Notes: a model not told the origin generated them from the sequence alone. Numbered from the stretch's first letter, positions 7,770 through 15,043 are shown. The stretch is DNA of 27,855 bases from Acidobacteriaceae bacterium UBA1307 (GCA_002307235.1 DBTV01000036.1:128428-156282); one strand, 5' to 3'. Translations and numbers: made by a program.

Positions 7770-8720
7770 TTATTTCTTTGCGGCCGGAGCCGGGGGCGCA
7801 GCGTTTGCCGCCGGAGCAGAGGCCTTCTCCGCCACGCGCACCAGTTCCATGCTCGCGTCCACGGCCCGATGCGCCGCCGCGCGGTCCAGCGCATTCTTGC
7901 CCTTCTTGTCCTTCACCGTGGCATCGGCGTTTTTGGCCAGCAGCGCATGCGTCATGGTCACATCGTTCTGCTCGGCATAAAGCATCAGCGCCGTCTCGTT
8001 TTCTTTGGTCTTGGCGTTCACGTCGGCGTTTTTCGCAACCAGCGCCAGCCCAATGTTCATCGCATCGTGCCGCGCGGCCTCAATCAGCGCCGTCGCCCCG
8101 GTCTTGTCGGCCACATTCACATCGGCGTTTTTCGCCAGCAGCAGTTGCGTGATGTTCAGCGACCCGCTGGCGGCGGCCTCGATCAGCGGCGTGCGTCCGT
8201 CCTTGGTCTTCGCATTCACGTCGGCGTTTTTGGCGACGAGCATCTGTGCCGCCGTCAGGTTCCCCTTGGTCGCCGCCAGAATCAGCGCCGTTCTGCCGTC
8301 CTTGGTCGCCGCGCTCACGTCGGCGCTTTTGGCCAGCAGCAGGGCGAGGGTCTGCTGCCGCCCGTCCTCGGCGGCGGCCATCAGCGGCGTTGCGCCTTCC
8401 TTGTCCTTCGCGTTCACATCGGCGTTTTTCGCCAGCAGTACCTGCACCACATCGACGCGGCCCTCGGCGCAGGCCAGAGCCAGAATCGTCTTGCCGTCCT
8501 TGTCCTTGGTCTCGATGCTGACGCCGTCGGCCAGCAGCGCCTCGACCATGGGCAGATCGCCCTCGCTGGCCGCCTTGGTCATCTCCGCCGTCGTCGGCTT
8601 TTCCTTTGCGGCCGGAGCGTTCTTTTTCTGGGCCGGGCAGCAGAGCGCCACAGCCATCATCAGCGCGCAGGCACCGCGTGCGATTTCCACCTTTTTGATG
8701 CGCATCTTCTTTGGAAACAA
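7770..8720 (-). CDS. Exported ankyrin-repeat protein
   Basis: A protein of 316 residues: a basic start and hydrophobic signal segment (residues about 8-30, ending ALCCPAQ), a short Lys/Ala-rich linker, then seven to eight ankyrin repeats from about 44 to 300 with a 33-residue period (…DGRTPLIEAA…, LLLAKNADVNAK…), and an Ala/Pro-rich tail. Ankyrin arrays bind other proteins; the partner is unknown. The repeats are unusually alike even as DNA, with the element TCGGCGTTTTT recurring in most repeats on the plus strand. The start is probably TTG 8720, because GGGAGG lies 6-7 bases before it; ATG 8705 is the alternative but has no good ribosome site. Ends about 225 bases upstream of the next minus-strand promoter and is divergent from hypC. 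Confidence 0.88.
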   Translation of the reverse strand: MFPKKMRIKKVEIARGACALMMAVALCCPAQKKNAPAAKEKPTTAEMTKAASEGDLPMVEALLADGVSIETKDKDGKTILALACAEGRVDVVQVLLAKNADVNAKDKEGATPLMAAAEDGRQQTLALLLAKSADVSAATKDGRTALILAATKGNLTAAQMLVAKNADVNAKTKDGRTPLIEAAASGSLNITQLLLAKNADVNVADKTGATALIEAARHDAMNIGLALVAKNADVNAKTKENETALMLYAEQNDVTMTHALLAKNADATVKDKKGKNALDRAAAHRAVDASMELVRVAEKASAPAANAAPPAPAAKK

Positions 8721-8738
8721 CGTGCGCCTCCCGGCCCA

Positions 8739-8744
8739 AGCATA
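8739..8744 (-). promoter_or_regulatory. Possible extended -10 promoter of the ankyrin gene
   Basis: On the minus strand TGCTATGCT has the extended -10 TGn and a good TATGCT hexamer, ending about 18 bases before the TTG start. No -35 consensus is visible, as is common with extended -10 promoters. Weak call. Confidence 0.3.
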
Positions 8745-8847
8745 GCAAGCGATTCCTGCTTTCTGAGGGATTTTAGGGCGCGTGGGGGCGGGGAATTCCC
8801 GATCCGGCGGGCCAGCGCCCGTGCTGTCCCGGATCCGTCAGTTGCGC

Positions 8848-8861
8848 GTGATTTAAATCAC
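8848..8861. promoter_or_regulatory. FNR/CRP-family operator upstream of hypC
   Basis: GTGATTTAAATCAC is a perfect 14-bp palindrome with TGAT-N4-ATCA half-sites, the core recognised by FNR/CRP-family regulators (FNR consensus TTGAT-N4-ATCAA). Its centre at 8854.5 lies exactly 41.5 bases upstream of the start predicted from the -10 box at 8885-8890, the class II activator position. Oxygen or redox control of hydrogenase maturation genes would fit. The site and spacing are seen; the regulator is inferred. Confidence 0.65.
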
Positions 8862-8884
8862 TCTCCCGCCGGCTGCCGGACCGG

Positions 8885-8890
8885 TATAAC
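8885..8890 (+). promoter_or_regulatory. -10 box of the hypCDE promoter
   Basis: TATAAC ends eight bases before the hypC ATG. With the usual 6-8 base discriminator the transcript starts at 8896-8898, leaving zero to three untranslated bases. No Shine-Dalgarno sequence precedes hypC, consistent with leaderless translation. Confidence 0.6.
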
Positions 8891-8898
8891 GTAAAGAT

Positions 8899-9195
8899 AT
8901 GTGCCTCGCAGTCCCAGGGAAGATCGAAGAAATTCTCGCTGAAGACGGGCTCACCACCGGCCGCGTCAACTTCGGCGGCGTCGTCAAAAAAGTCTGCCTC
9001 GATTACGTGCCCGAGGCCAAAATCGGCGACTACGTCATCGTCCACGTCGGCTTCGCGCTGTCGATCATCGACGCCGAAACCGCCGAGCTGACCTTGGCTG
9101 ACTTTCGCGCCATGGGTGCCTTCGACGAGGAGTTTGCCAGCGAGGCCGAGCAGTTTGCCCGCGCTGCCGCGCAAAAGGATCCGGCCGCCGAATGA
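8899..9195 (+). CDS. hypC: Hydrogenase maturation chaperone HypC/HybG
   Basis: HypC partners HypD in assembling the Fe(CN)2CO group and carries it to the large-subunit precursor of NiFe hydrogenase. The 98-residue protein starts MCLAVPGKI, the family signature whose Cys2 binds iron and contacts HypD. VGFALSIIDAETAELTLADF is also typical of the small OB-like fold. Length is normal, with a slightly long acidic/Ala-rich tail (about residues 78-98). The stop overlaps the hypD start by four bases (ATGA), indicating translational coupling. No Shine-Dalgarno sequence is seen and a -10 box lies right upstream, so the mRNA may be leaderless. Divergent from the ankyrin gene. Confidence 0.96.
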   Translation: MCLAVPGKIEEILAEDGLTTGRVNFGGVVKKVCLDYVPEAKIGDYVIVHVGFALSIIDAETAELTLADFRAMGAFDEEFASEAEQFARAAAQKDPAAE

Positions 9196-10313
9196 AGTAC
9201 CTGACCGAATTTCGCAACGGAGAGATTGCCCAGCGCATGGCGCGCGAGATTCATGCCGTCACCACGCGCCCCTGGAAGATCATGGAGATCTGCGGCGGCC
9301 AGACCCATTCGATCATCAAGAACGGTATTGACCAGATGCTGCCCTCGGGCATTGAGATGGTGCACGGCCCCGGTTGCCCGGTCTGCGTCACGCCGCTTGA
9401 GCTGATCGACAAGGCGCTCGCCATCGCCGCGCGCCCCGAGGTCATCTTCTGCTCCTTCGGCGATATGCTGCGCGTGCCCGGCACCGACCGCGATCTGTTT
9501 CAGGTGAAGAGCCTCGGCGGCGACGTGCGCATCGTCTATTCGCCGCTCGATGCGGTGGAGCTGGCGCGCAAGAACCCCGACCGGCAGGTGGTCTTCTTCG
9601 GTGTCGGTTTTGAAACCACCGCGCCCGCCAACGCGATGAGCGTGCATGTGGCCCGGCGCAGTGGCCTCAAGAATTTTTCCATGCTCGTTTCGCATGTGCT
9701 GGTGCCGCCCGCGATTGACGCGCTGCTCAGCGACCCGCGCAACCGGATTGATGCCTTCCTCGCCGCCGGTCACGTCTGCAGCGTGATGGGTACATGGCAG
9801 TATCCGGCGCTGGCGGAAAAATTTCATGTGCCGCTGGTCGTCACCGGCTTTGAGCCGCTCGATCTGCTCGACGGCATTCGCCGCGCGGTGCTGCAACTCG
9901 AGTCCGGCCGCTACGAGGTCGAGAATGCCTATGCGCGCGTGGTCACCGTCGAAGGCAATCGGCCCGCGCAGAAGCTGCTTGAAGAGGTCTTCGAGGTCAC
10001 CGATCGCGCCTGGCGCGGCATCGGAGTGATCCCCAACAGCGGTTGGAAGCTGAGCGCCGCCTATCGCGACTTTGACGCCGAGCAGCGCTTCGACATCTCT
10101 GGCATTCACGCGCACGAGTCGCCGCTGTGTCACTCGGGCGATGTTCTCCGTGGCGCGCTCAAGCCCGACCAGTGCCCGGCCTTCGGCAGGCAGTGCTCGC
10201 CGCGCCATCCGCTCGGCGCCACCATGGTTTCAAGCGAAGGCGCCTGCGCCGCCTACTTCAACTACGGCCGCTTCCTCTCCGCCGACGACCTTGCCAGCGC
10301 GGGCAAAGCATAA
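9192..10313 (+). CDS. hypD: Hydrogenase maturation iron-sulfur protein HypD
   Basis: HypD holds a [4Fe-4S] cluster and serves with HypC as the scaffold where the iron atom receives cyanide (from HypE/HypF) and CO. The 373-residue length is typical. Conserved motifs are present in order: EICGGQTHSI (Cys34), HGPGCPVCVTP (Cys62, Cys65), GFETTAP (about 139-145), GHVCSVMG (about 193-200), and the C-terminal cluster-binding region with DQCPAFGRQCSPRHPLG and SSEGACAAYF. ATG 9192 overlaps the hypC stop by four bases. Followed by a 168-base gap with two hairpins before hypE. Nothing appears missing or truncated. Confidence 0.97.
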   Translation: MKYLTEFRNGEIAQRMAREIHAVTTRPWKIMEICGGQTHSIIKNGIDQMLPSGIEMVHGPGCPVCVTPLELIDKALAIAARPEVIFCSFGDMLRVPGTDRDLFQVKSLGGDVRIVYSPLDAVELARKNPDRQVVFFGVGFETTAPANAMSVHVARRSGLKNFSMLVSHVLVPPAIDALLSDPRNRIDAFLAAGHVCSVMGTWQYPALAEKFHVPLVVTGFEPLDLLDGIRRAVLQLESGRYEVENAYARVVTVEGNRPAQKLLEEVFEVTDRAWRGIGVIPNSGWKLSAAYRDFDAEQRFDISGIHAHESPLCHSGDVLRGALKPDQCPAFGRQCSPRHPLGATMVSSEGACAAYFNYGRFLSADDLASAGKA

Positions 10314-10332
10314 GAGGGAAGGGCGGAAGGAG

Positions 10333-10392
10333 CAAGGGCCTTCAGGCCCTTGAACCTGCCTTCTTGAGAGCTCTCCGGGGCTTGAGCCCCGG
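10333..10392. repeat. Two GC-rich hairpins between hypD and hypE
   Basis: CAAGGGCCT pairs with AGGCCCTTG (10333-10352), and CCGGGGC pairs with GCCCCGG (10375-10392), the latter followed by the loosely T-rich AATGATTTT. Paired 'CAGGGCCT..AGGCCC' style hairpins are common as dispersed intergenic repeats in this type of genome. They could weaken read-through from hypD to hypE or protect the upstream mRNA. Full termination would leave hypE dependent on another promoter, none of which I can place with confidence. Confidence 0.55.
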
Positions 10393-10481
10393 AATGATTT
10401 TCTCGTGAGCTCTGTTCTTGTCGCAACGGACGTGGCTGTCCACGGTACACTGCTCACTGTTTGCTGTTTCAGGATCAATCC

Positions 10482-11564
10482 ATGAATCAAGACCAAGACA
10501 AACCCGATTTTTCCAACTGGAGCTGTCCGCTTCCGCTCGCCGACTATCCGAACATCGTGATGGGCCACGGCGGCGGCGGCAAGCTCGGCAACGAACTCGT
10601 CGAGCACCTGTTTCTGCCCGCCTTCCGCAACGCCGCGCTTGAAAATCTGGGCGACGCTGCCGTGCTCGACCTGCCCTTCAATGGCAAGCCGAGCCGCATC
10701 GCCATGTCCACCGACTCCTTCGTGGTGCGCCCCATGTTTTTCCCCGGCGGCTCCATCGGCGAGCTGGCCGTCAACGGCACCGTCAACGACTTGGCCGTCT
10801 CTGGCGCAGTTCCCAAGTATCTGACGGCGGGCTTCATCCTTGAAGAGGGTCTGCCGCTGGCGCAACTGGCCGCCATCGTGGCCGACGTGGCCAAGGCCGC
10901 GCAGATCGCGGGCGTGCAGATTGTCACCGGCGACACCAAGGTGGTCGAGCGCGGCCATGGTGACGGTGTTTACATCAACACCGCCGGCGTTGGCGTGATC
11001 CGCGAGGGCATCACCGTGGGTCCGCATCGCGCCCAGCCCGGCGACGTCGTGCTCGTCTCCGGCTCCATCGGCGACCACGGCATGGCCATCCTCAGCGTCC
11101 GCGAGGGCCTGGAGTTCGAGAGCCCCATCCGCTCCGATTGCGCGGCGCTCAATGGCCTCATCGCCAATGTGCTCGACGCCGTCGGCCCGCAGGTTCACGC
11201 CATGCGCGACCCCACCCGTGGCGGGCTTGCCTCGACGCTCAATGAGATTGCCTCCAGCTCCGGCGTTGGTGTCGAGATCGACGAGATCGCGCTGCCCGTT
11301 CATGCCGAGGTGCAATCGGCTTGCGAGATTCTTGGTCTCGACCCGGTCTACGTGGCCAACGAGGGCAAGGTGGTGTTGTTTGTCGCGCCGGAGGCCGCCG
11401 AGCAGGCTCTTGCCGTGCTCCGTGCCCATCCGCTTGGTCGTGAGGCCGCGCGCATCGGCCACGTCGTTGGCGAACACCCGCGCATGCTCATCGCCCGCAC
11501 CGCCATGGGCTCCAATCGCGTTATCCCCACCCAGATAGGCGAACAGCTTCCGCGCATCTGCTAG
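10482..11564 (+). CDS. hypE: Hydrogenase maturation carbamoyl dehydratase HypE
   Basis: HypE receives a carbamoyl group from HypF on its C-terminal cysteine and dehydrates it with ATP to the thiocyanate that supplies the cyanide ligands. The 360-residue protein has the PurM/AIRS-like ATP-binding fold: VMGHGGGGKLGNELVE near the start, LGDAAVLDLP, TDSFVVRPMFFPGGSIGELA, and later MRDPTRGGLASTLNEIA. It ends in ...PRIC; the terminal Cys after PRI is the site of carbamoylation and thiocyanate formation, so it should be functional. ATG 10482 is preferred over an in-frame TTG at 10461 because AGGA lies about seven bases upstream. hypA, hypB, hypF and hydrogenase structural genes are not in this window. 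Confidence 0.97.
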   Translation: MNQDQDKPDFSNWSCPLPLADYPNIVMGHGGGGKLGNELVEHLFLPAFRNAALENLGDAAVLDLPFNGKPSRIAMSTDSFVVRPMFFPGGSIGELAVNGTVNDLAVSGAVPKYLTAGFILEEGLPLAQLAAIVADVAKAAQIAGVQIVTGDTKVVERGHGDGVYINTAGVGVIREGITVGPHRAQPGDVVLVSGSIGDHGMAILSVREGLEFESPIRSDCAALNGLIANVLDAVGPQVHAMRDPTRGGLASTLNEIASSSGVGVEIDEIALPVHAEVQSACEILGLDPVYVANEGKVVLFVAPEAAEQALAVLRAHPLGREAARIGHVVGEHPRMLIARTAMGSNRVIPTQIGEQLPRIC

Positions 11565-11582
11565 GCTTTCGATCTATTGCAG

Positions 11583-11612
11583 AAAAAAGCGCGGCCTCGG
11601 TCGCGCTTTTTT
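11583..11612 (+). terminator. Intrinsic terminator of hypE
   Basis: AAAAAAGCGCG and CGCGCTTTTTT form a GC core with A/T flanks, ending in a six-T run 18 bases after the hypE stop. Confidence 0.85.
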
Positions 11613-11748
11613 GCGCCCGCTGTCGGAAAAGAGTCGAAGAAGGATAAATAGCATGTCGGCCAATTATTCTCTCCAAAGTTGGTCGCGCGGAGGTGCTGGC
11701 GAATCTTGAACTTGCACTGTCCTCGTCCACAAAAAACCTTGTGCGCGC

Positions 11749-11780
11749 AAAAAAACGGCCGCGGATCGCTCCGCAGCCGT
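11749..11780 (-). terminator. Intrinsic terminator of the isomerase gene
   Basis: ACGGCCGCGGA pairs with TCCGCAGCCGT with one mismatch; on the minus strand a seven-T run follows (A7 at 11749-11755 on the plus strand). It lies 26 bases after the stop of the gene ending at 11807. Confidence 0.82.
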
Positions 11781-11806
11781 TGGATCGGGAAAAAAGAGAG
11801 GAAAAA

Positions 11807-12685
11807 CTATCCGAGTTTGGCAAAGGCCGCCGCCACGCGTTCGGGCAGGGTGGCCGTGTCGCCGAGCAGTGTCGGATGAATCTCGAGCACGGTTGCTGGT
11901 GGGGTCGTGAGCGCGGCCAGAGCCTTCGCGGTCGCCGCCCAGTCGATGCTGCCATCGCCCGGCCACAGGTGCTCGTCCCGGACGCCGTGATTGTCATGGA
12001 CGTGCGTCGAGGCGATGCGCTTGCCCAGAACCTCGATCACCTCAGAGACGCCGCGGGCAATGTGGGCGTGGCCCATGTCCAGGCAGATGCCGACGCTGTC
12101 CAGATGGCCGATCTCGAGAATCGTGTTCAGATGCTCGGGCTCCGTCGCCTCAGTCAAAAGATTTTCCACCAGAAGCCGCACGCCCAGCGGATGCGCAAAG
12201 GCTCCCAGGTGTTCGAGCGCGGTCTGTGAGTATTCGAGCGCCTCATTCGACCAGCTCTCGGTGCGTTCTCCCAAGTGCACCACCAGATTCTTGAAGGGAA
12301 TCAGCTCGGCGGTCTCAAGCGCGCGCTTGATCTCGTCCATGGCGGCGATGCGGCGCGCTTTTTCCGGGTGCAGCAGGTTCACCGAGGGGGTTCCGCTGCG
12401 GCCCATCTCTTTATCCGGATAAAGGGGCGCGTGCATGGAAAACGGAGAAAGAGGGTTGGCGCGGAACCAGTCGGCCAGCTCGGTAACCTCTTCGCGGTCG
12501 GTGTAATCGAAGTGCTGCCGGGCGGCAAAGATCTCTACGGCCTCGGCGCCGGTACGGCTGGCCAAGTCGAGCAATCCTGGATGCAAACGTTGATGCAGAA
12601 ACAGATGAGTAGAGAGAACGCGCAAATTCTTCAAGACAGCTCCGGGGTTCGGCGGCTCACTGTGTGAGCGCGACGTTGCTCTCAT
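11807..12685 (-). CDS. Sugar phosphate isomerase/epimerase-like TIM-barrel protein
   Basis: The protein has 292 residues (275 with the later start) and the xylose-isomerase-like/AP-endonuclease-2 TIM-barrel fold. Signature strands are AEAVEIFAA, FSMHAPLYP, NLVVHLGER, VRLLVENL, SVGICLDMGHAHIARG, IASTHVHDNHG and TVLEIHP. The Glu in VENL, Asp and His in CLDMGHAH, His in HVHDN and Glu in LEIHP are the usual divalent-metal ligands, so it is probably an active metalloenzyme; the substrate is unknown. Two starts compete: ATG 12685 with AAGGTG upstream, and TTG 12634 with GGAG five bases upstream, which would begin LKNLRVLSTHLF, where similar proteins usually start. It stands alone with its own terminator. 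Confidence 0.86.
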   Translation of the reverse strand: MRATSRSHSEPPNPGAVLKNLRVLSTHLFLHQRLHPGLLDLASRTGAEAVEIFAARQHFDYTDREEVTELADWFRANPLSPFSMHAPLYPDKEMGRSGTPSVNLLHPEKARRIAAMDEIKRALETAELIPFKNLVVHLGERTESWSNEALEYSQTALEHLGAFAHPLGVRLLVENLLTEATEPEHLNTILEIGHLDSVGICLDMGHAHIARGVSEVIEVLGKRIASTHVHDNHGVRDEHLWPGDGSIDWAATAKALAALTTPPATVLEIHPTLLGDTATLPERVAAAFAKLG

Positions 12686-12866
12686 TGTCGCACCTTTACA
12701 GGTTCACCACCGGCGGGGGACCGTTGCAAACCAGTGACGCTGTCGCAAATTTCTTCGGACTTTCAGCGCGAAATCGCCGGAAGCAAAGTATCCTCCGCAT
12801 GTGGACCTGTCAGGAGAAGAACTCAGGCCCACACGACGAAAGCGCTCCTCTGGGGAAGGGCGGTGC

Positions 12867-13016
12867 ATGAAAGAATTAATCCAAGGAATGGTACGGGACA
12901 GCGCAGGGGCTGTTCACTTTTCCCCGATCAATCGACACGATGGCCCTGGTGGTGCTCGTCTGATCTATGTACAGTTTCTTTTCGATCTTCTATGCGCGGA
13001 GTACGAGCGGGAGTGA
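12867..13016 (+). CDS. Candidate small protein of 49 residues
   Basis: ATG 12867 follows GGGAAGGGCGGTG, a fair ribosome-binding region, and the frame ends TGA at 13016. The product begins MKELIQGMVRDSAGAVHF and contains a hydrophobic stretch RLIYVQFLFDLLC before a charged end. I recognise no family. The gene lies in the otherwise empty 12686-13391 gap just before the AT-rich segment. Codon use is unremarkable and two other overlapping frames are also open, so this may be chance. Confidence 0.25.
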   Translation: MKELIQGMVRDSAGAVHFSPINRHDGPGGARLIYVQFLFDLLCAEYERE

Positions 13017-13063
13017 AGATGAAAGTCCGAGCACGCACATATTGTTGTATCCCATTGTGAGGG

Positions 13064-13134
13064 ATCTTCGTCCAGAGAAAAAGAGATATTTACGGCATAT
13101 TCATAATTGTTTAATAAAGAAAAACGACGAAGAT
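13064..13134. repeat. Separated inverted repeat in AT-rich island
   Basis: ATCTTCGTC (13064-13072) is the reverse complement of GACGAAGAT (13126-13134), with 53 AT-rich bases between. It may be the remnant of a small mobile element, an RNA stem, or chance in skewed sequence. Confidence 0.35.
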
Positions 13135-13391
13135 TTATAGAATATGGAAGGCATCTATCTTGTTATGAAAGAGATATAGATAAATCAGATGCAAATAATC
13201 GATAACTCCTGAGTTCCAATGCGAGGAATGTGGTCTGACCATTTGTCGCCAACGGCCTTGCGGCAATGGCTCGCCGGCGCAGTGCGTTGGCCGTGTTCTG
13301 GTCTGGCACCCGTGACGTGATCTCCATCGTGCATTCATCGCATATTGAAATTTTTCGCGCTATGATTGCGGCCATGAGGCGCCTCTCCATC

Positions 13392-14165
13392 ATGAAGATT
13401 CTTCCGGCAGCGCTTCTGCTGCTGGCCGTGCTGGCCTCTTTGCCGATGGCGTTCGCGCAGCCACCGGCGTCGCACATCAACCCTGCCGCGCAGTTGAGCA
13501 CCGCGCAGATCGTTGGCCAGATCGAGCGCCATAATCGGCTGCGCAACGAGCGGCTGGAGTTCTACCGCTCCATCCGTCACTATCAGGTCGAATACAAGGG
13601 GCTGTCGCACGTTGTGGCCGCCATGGAGGTGGAGGCCAGCTATGATGCGCGCTCCGGCAAGAGCTTCCGCGTCCTTAGCCAGAGCGGCTCGCGTGGCCTC
13701 TGCGACAAGGTGCTGCGCCGCGCTCTTGAAGGTGAGCAGGAGGCCGCCAAGTCGCCCGCCTCCACCGCGCTGACTTCGGTCAACTACACCTTCACGCTGG
13801 TGGGCGAGGAGCCGGTCGCGGGCCGCGCGGCCTACGTGCTTGAGGTCGAGCCGCGCTCGGGCTCAAAGTTTCTATATCGCGGCCGCATCTGGGTCGATGC
13901 CGCCGAGTTCGCCGTTGTGCGCATCTCTGCGCGTCCGGCGCAGAATCCTTCCTTCTGGATCTCGCGCACCGAAATCGAGCAGCAGTTTGCGCCGCAGGGC
14001 GAGTTCTGGCTGCCGCGCCACAATCGCAGCGAGACGCACGTGCGCATTGGCGGCGCCGCAGTGTTCACCATCGACTACGGCGACTATCAGATCCGCTCGA
14101 CCGACCAGCCGGCCGCGGAGACGGTGGAGGGGCAGATGCCGCACGCGAGCCGTGACAGCCGTTAA
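13392..14165 (+). CDS. Secreted LolA/RseB-like protein of unknown function
   Basis: A 257-residue exported protein. A classical signal peptide (MKILPAALLLLAVLASLPMA) is followed by a mature part that looks like the LolA/LppX-type half-barrel: alternating strands with IRHYQVEYKGL, MEVEASYDARSGKSFRV, YTFTLVGEEPVAGRAAYVLE, and FLYRGRIWVDAAEFAVVRIS, ending in SETHVRIGGAAVFTIDYGDYQI. The stretch 'RIWVDAAEFAVVRI' resembles proteins annotated as outer-membrane lipoprotein-sorting proteins, which bind lipids or lipoproteins in the periplasm. No lipobox Cys is seen. Starts at 13362 and 13374 are also in frame and cannot be excluded; none has an ideal Shine-Dalgarno sequence, and 13392 gives the best signal peptide. 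It ends with TAA overlapping repeat copy B. Confidence 0.72.
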   Translation: MKILPAALLLLAVLASLPMAFAQPPASHINPAAQLSTAQIVGQIERHNRLRNERLEFYRSIRHYQVEYKGLSHVVAAMEVEASYDARSGKSFRVLSQSGSRGLCDKVLRRALEGEQEAAKSPASTALTSVNYTFTLVGEEPVAGRAAYVLEVEPRSGSKFLYRGRIWVDAAEFAVVRISARPAQNPSFWISRTEIEQQFAPQGEFWLPRHNRSETHVRIGGAAVFTIDYGDYQIRSTDQPAAETVEGQMPHASRDSR

Positions 14166-14279
14166 AGCATTTTTCCAATTGCTGCAGAGCGAAAGCTGGA
14201 TGCCAAGGGGCTTTTTCCTCAAGAAAAAGATCCCTTGCACGCAACCAAACACGGCACGGGTATTGGAAAAAGGCTCTAG
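14163..14279 (+). repeat. Dispersed palindromic element, copy B, MITE-like
   Basis: Begins with the stop codon of the preceding gene (TAAAGCATTTTTCCAATTGC), continues GCAGAGCGAAAGC, then a hairpin whose arms contain AAGGG and CCCTT around TTTTTCCTCAAGAAAAA. It matches copy A at 6832-6908 (minus). In this copy the ends are also inverted repeats: AAAGCATTTTTCCAAT at 14164-14179 against ATTGGAAAAAGGCTCT near 14263-14278. A terminal inverted repeat of about 16 bases and a length of about 116 bases would fit a miniature element. Confidence 0.6.
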
Positions 14280-14510
14280 CTTCGAGCTTTTAGCAAAAGG
14301 CTGACCTCTCGCTCCGGGCCCGACGCTGAAAAGAAGACGTCTGCTTGTGGCAAGGTTGCAGGGTGATACACCCTAGAGAACGGGGCGCGTGCCTGCAAAC
14401 TTTTCTGCCTCACTGTGTTACCGTTTGAGTACAGAGTTTCTTTTTGTCATGCCGTGTGCGCTGCCTGGGGCAGAGCCGGTCGGCAAAGAGCAAAGCGACT
14501 ACCCAAGAGC

Positions 14511-14879
14511 ATGTCCCAGCGGCCGGAACTTACATCATCGTCTCTTTCCGCGAACCCGGCTCCGCTGCCTGGTCCCGCAGCCGTGTCCAAGGTGGAGCGC
14601 CCGCTTTCTTCCCGCTCGCCGCAGACCGAGGAGCCGCGCCGCATTCCAGGCTGGCTGCAGCGGGCCGAGCTTTTCGTTCGCATTCTGCTGCGCCTCTACG
14701 TCGGCCTCGCGCTCTGCTACGCGCCCTGGTCGCACATGTTCTGGGATCAGAATCCTCTCTTTGTCCACTTTCCCACGCTGTCGATCTACGCGGCCAACGG
14801 AGCTGTGCGCGGCATCGTCTCCGGCCTCGGCATTCTGAACCTCTGGATCGCCTTCCGCGAGGTCTTTCCGCGCCGTTAA
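14511..14879 (+). CDS. Small predicted membrane protein
   Basis: The 122-residue protein has a polar, Ser/Pro-rich N-terminal half (about residues 1-50) and two probable membrane segments: about 57-75 (FVRILLRLYVGLALCYAPW) and about 97-115 (VRGIVSGLGILNLWIAF). It ends in REVFPRR. I recognise no family; the amphipathic polar head and hydrophobic tail suggest an inner-membrane protein. The frame is open back to 14415, but ATG 14511 is the most sensible start although its Shine-Dalgarno is weak. The next gene lies 164 bases downstream. A possible third, diverged copy of the dispersed repeat follows the TAA stop. Confidence 0.55.
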   Translation: MSQRPELTSSSLSANPAPLPGPAAVSKVERPLSSRSPQTEEPRRIPGWLQRAELFVRILLRLYVGLALCYAPWSHMFWDQNPLFVHFPTLSIYAANGAVRGIVSGLGILNLWIAFREVFPRR

Positions 14880-15043
14880 AGCCAAATCCGGGTGACTGTC
14901 CCCGGAGGCTGCGCGCTACAGTGGATTTTCCCCTTGAGAAAAAGCCGTTTTGCGCGCATCGCGGCGAGGGCACGGGGTCTCGAATTTTGCTCTAGAATGA
15001 ACTCCTGCGCGTCTGTTCGCGTGTCGTTGTCAGGGAGCCGAAC

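Larger units (their letters stand above)
12686..13391. other. Long intergenic region, partly AT-rich, mostly unexplained
   Basis: About 700 bases without a convincing long gene. The first third has normal base composition and contains a hairpin (GTGG-A-CCTG with CAGG-C-CCAC, about 12800-12832) and a 49-codon candidate reading frame at 12867. From about 13020 to 13205 the composition becomes distinctly AT-rich, unlike all neighbours, and holds a 9-bp inverted repeat 53 bases apart. The last part (13210-13360) returns to high GC and leads to the next gene. I see no tRNA, no rRNA, and no clear riboswitch. Confidence 0.6.

Noticed and set aside
7662..8894. A long plus-strand frame opposite the ankyrin gene, rich in His, Arg and Gly.
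   Set aside because: The periodicity reflects the ankyrin DNA repeats on the other strand; the product has no plausible fold.
11653..11709. An 18-codon frame with AGAAGGA upstream, between hypE and the isomerase gene.
   Set aside because: Too short, with a product of low complexity (MSANYSLQSWSRGGAGES) and no neighbour that would use it; it lies between two terminators, so chance is more likely.
13016..13045. A GATGAAAGTCCGAGCAC stretch that resembles the 5' core of RNase P RNA.
   Set aside because: The flanking paired regions, the ACAGAA core and the 3' half expected of RNase P RNA are absent, and the following sequence is AT-rich.
12734..13060. A 108-codon frame overlapping the 49-codon candidate.
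   Set aside because: No ribosome site, a composition rich in Arg and Trp, and a frame that ends in the AT-rich island; less plausible than the overlapping candidate.
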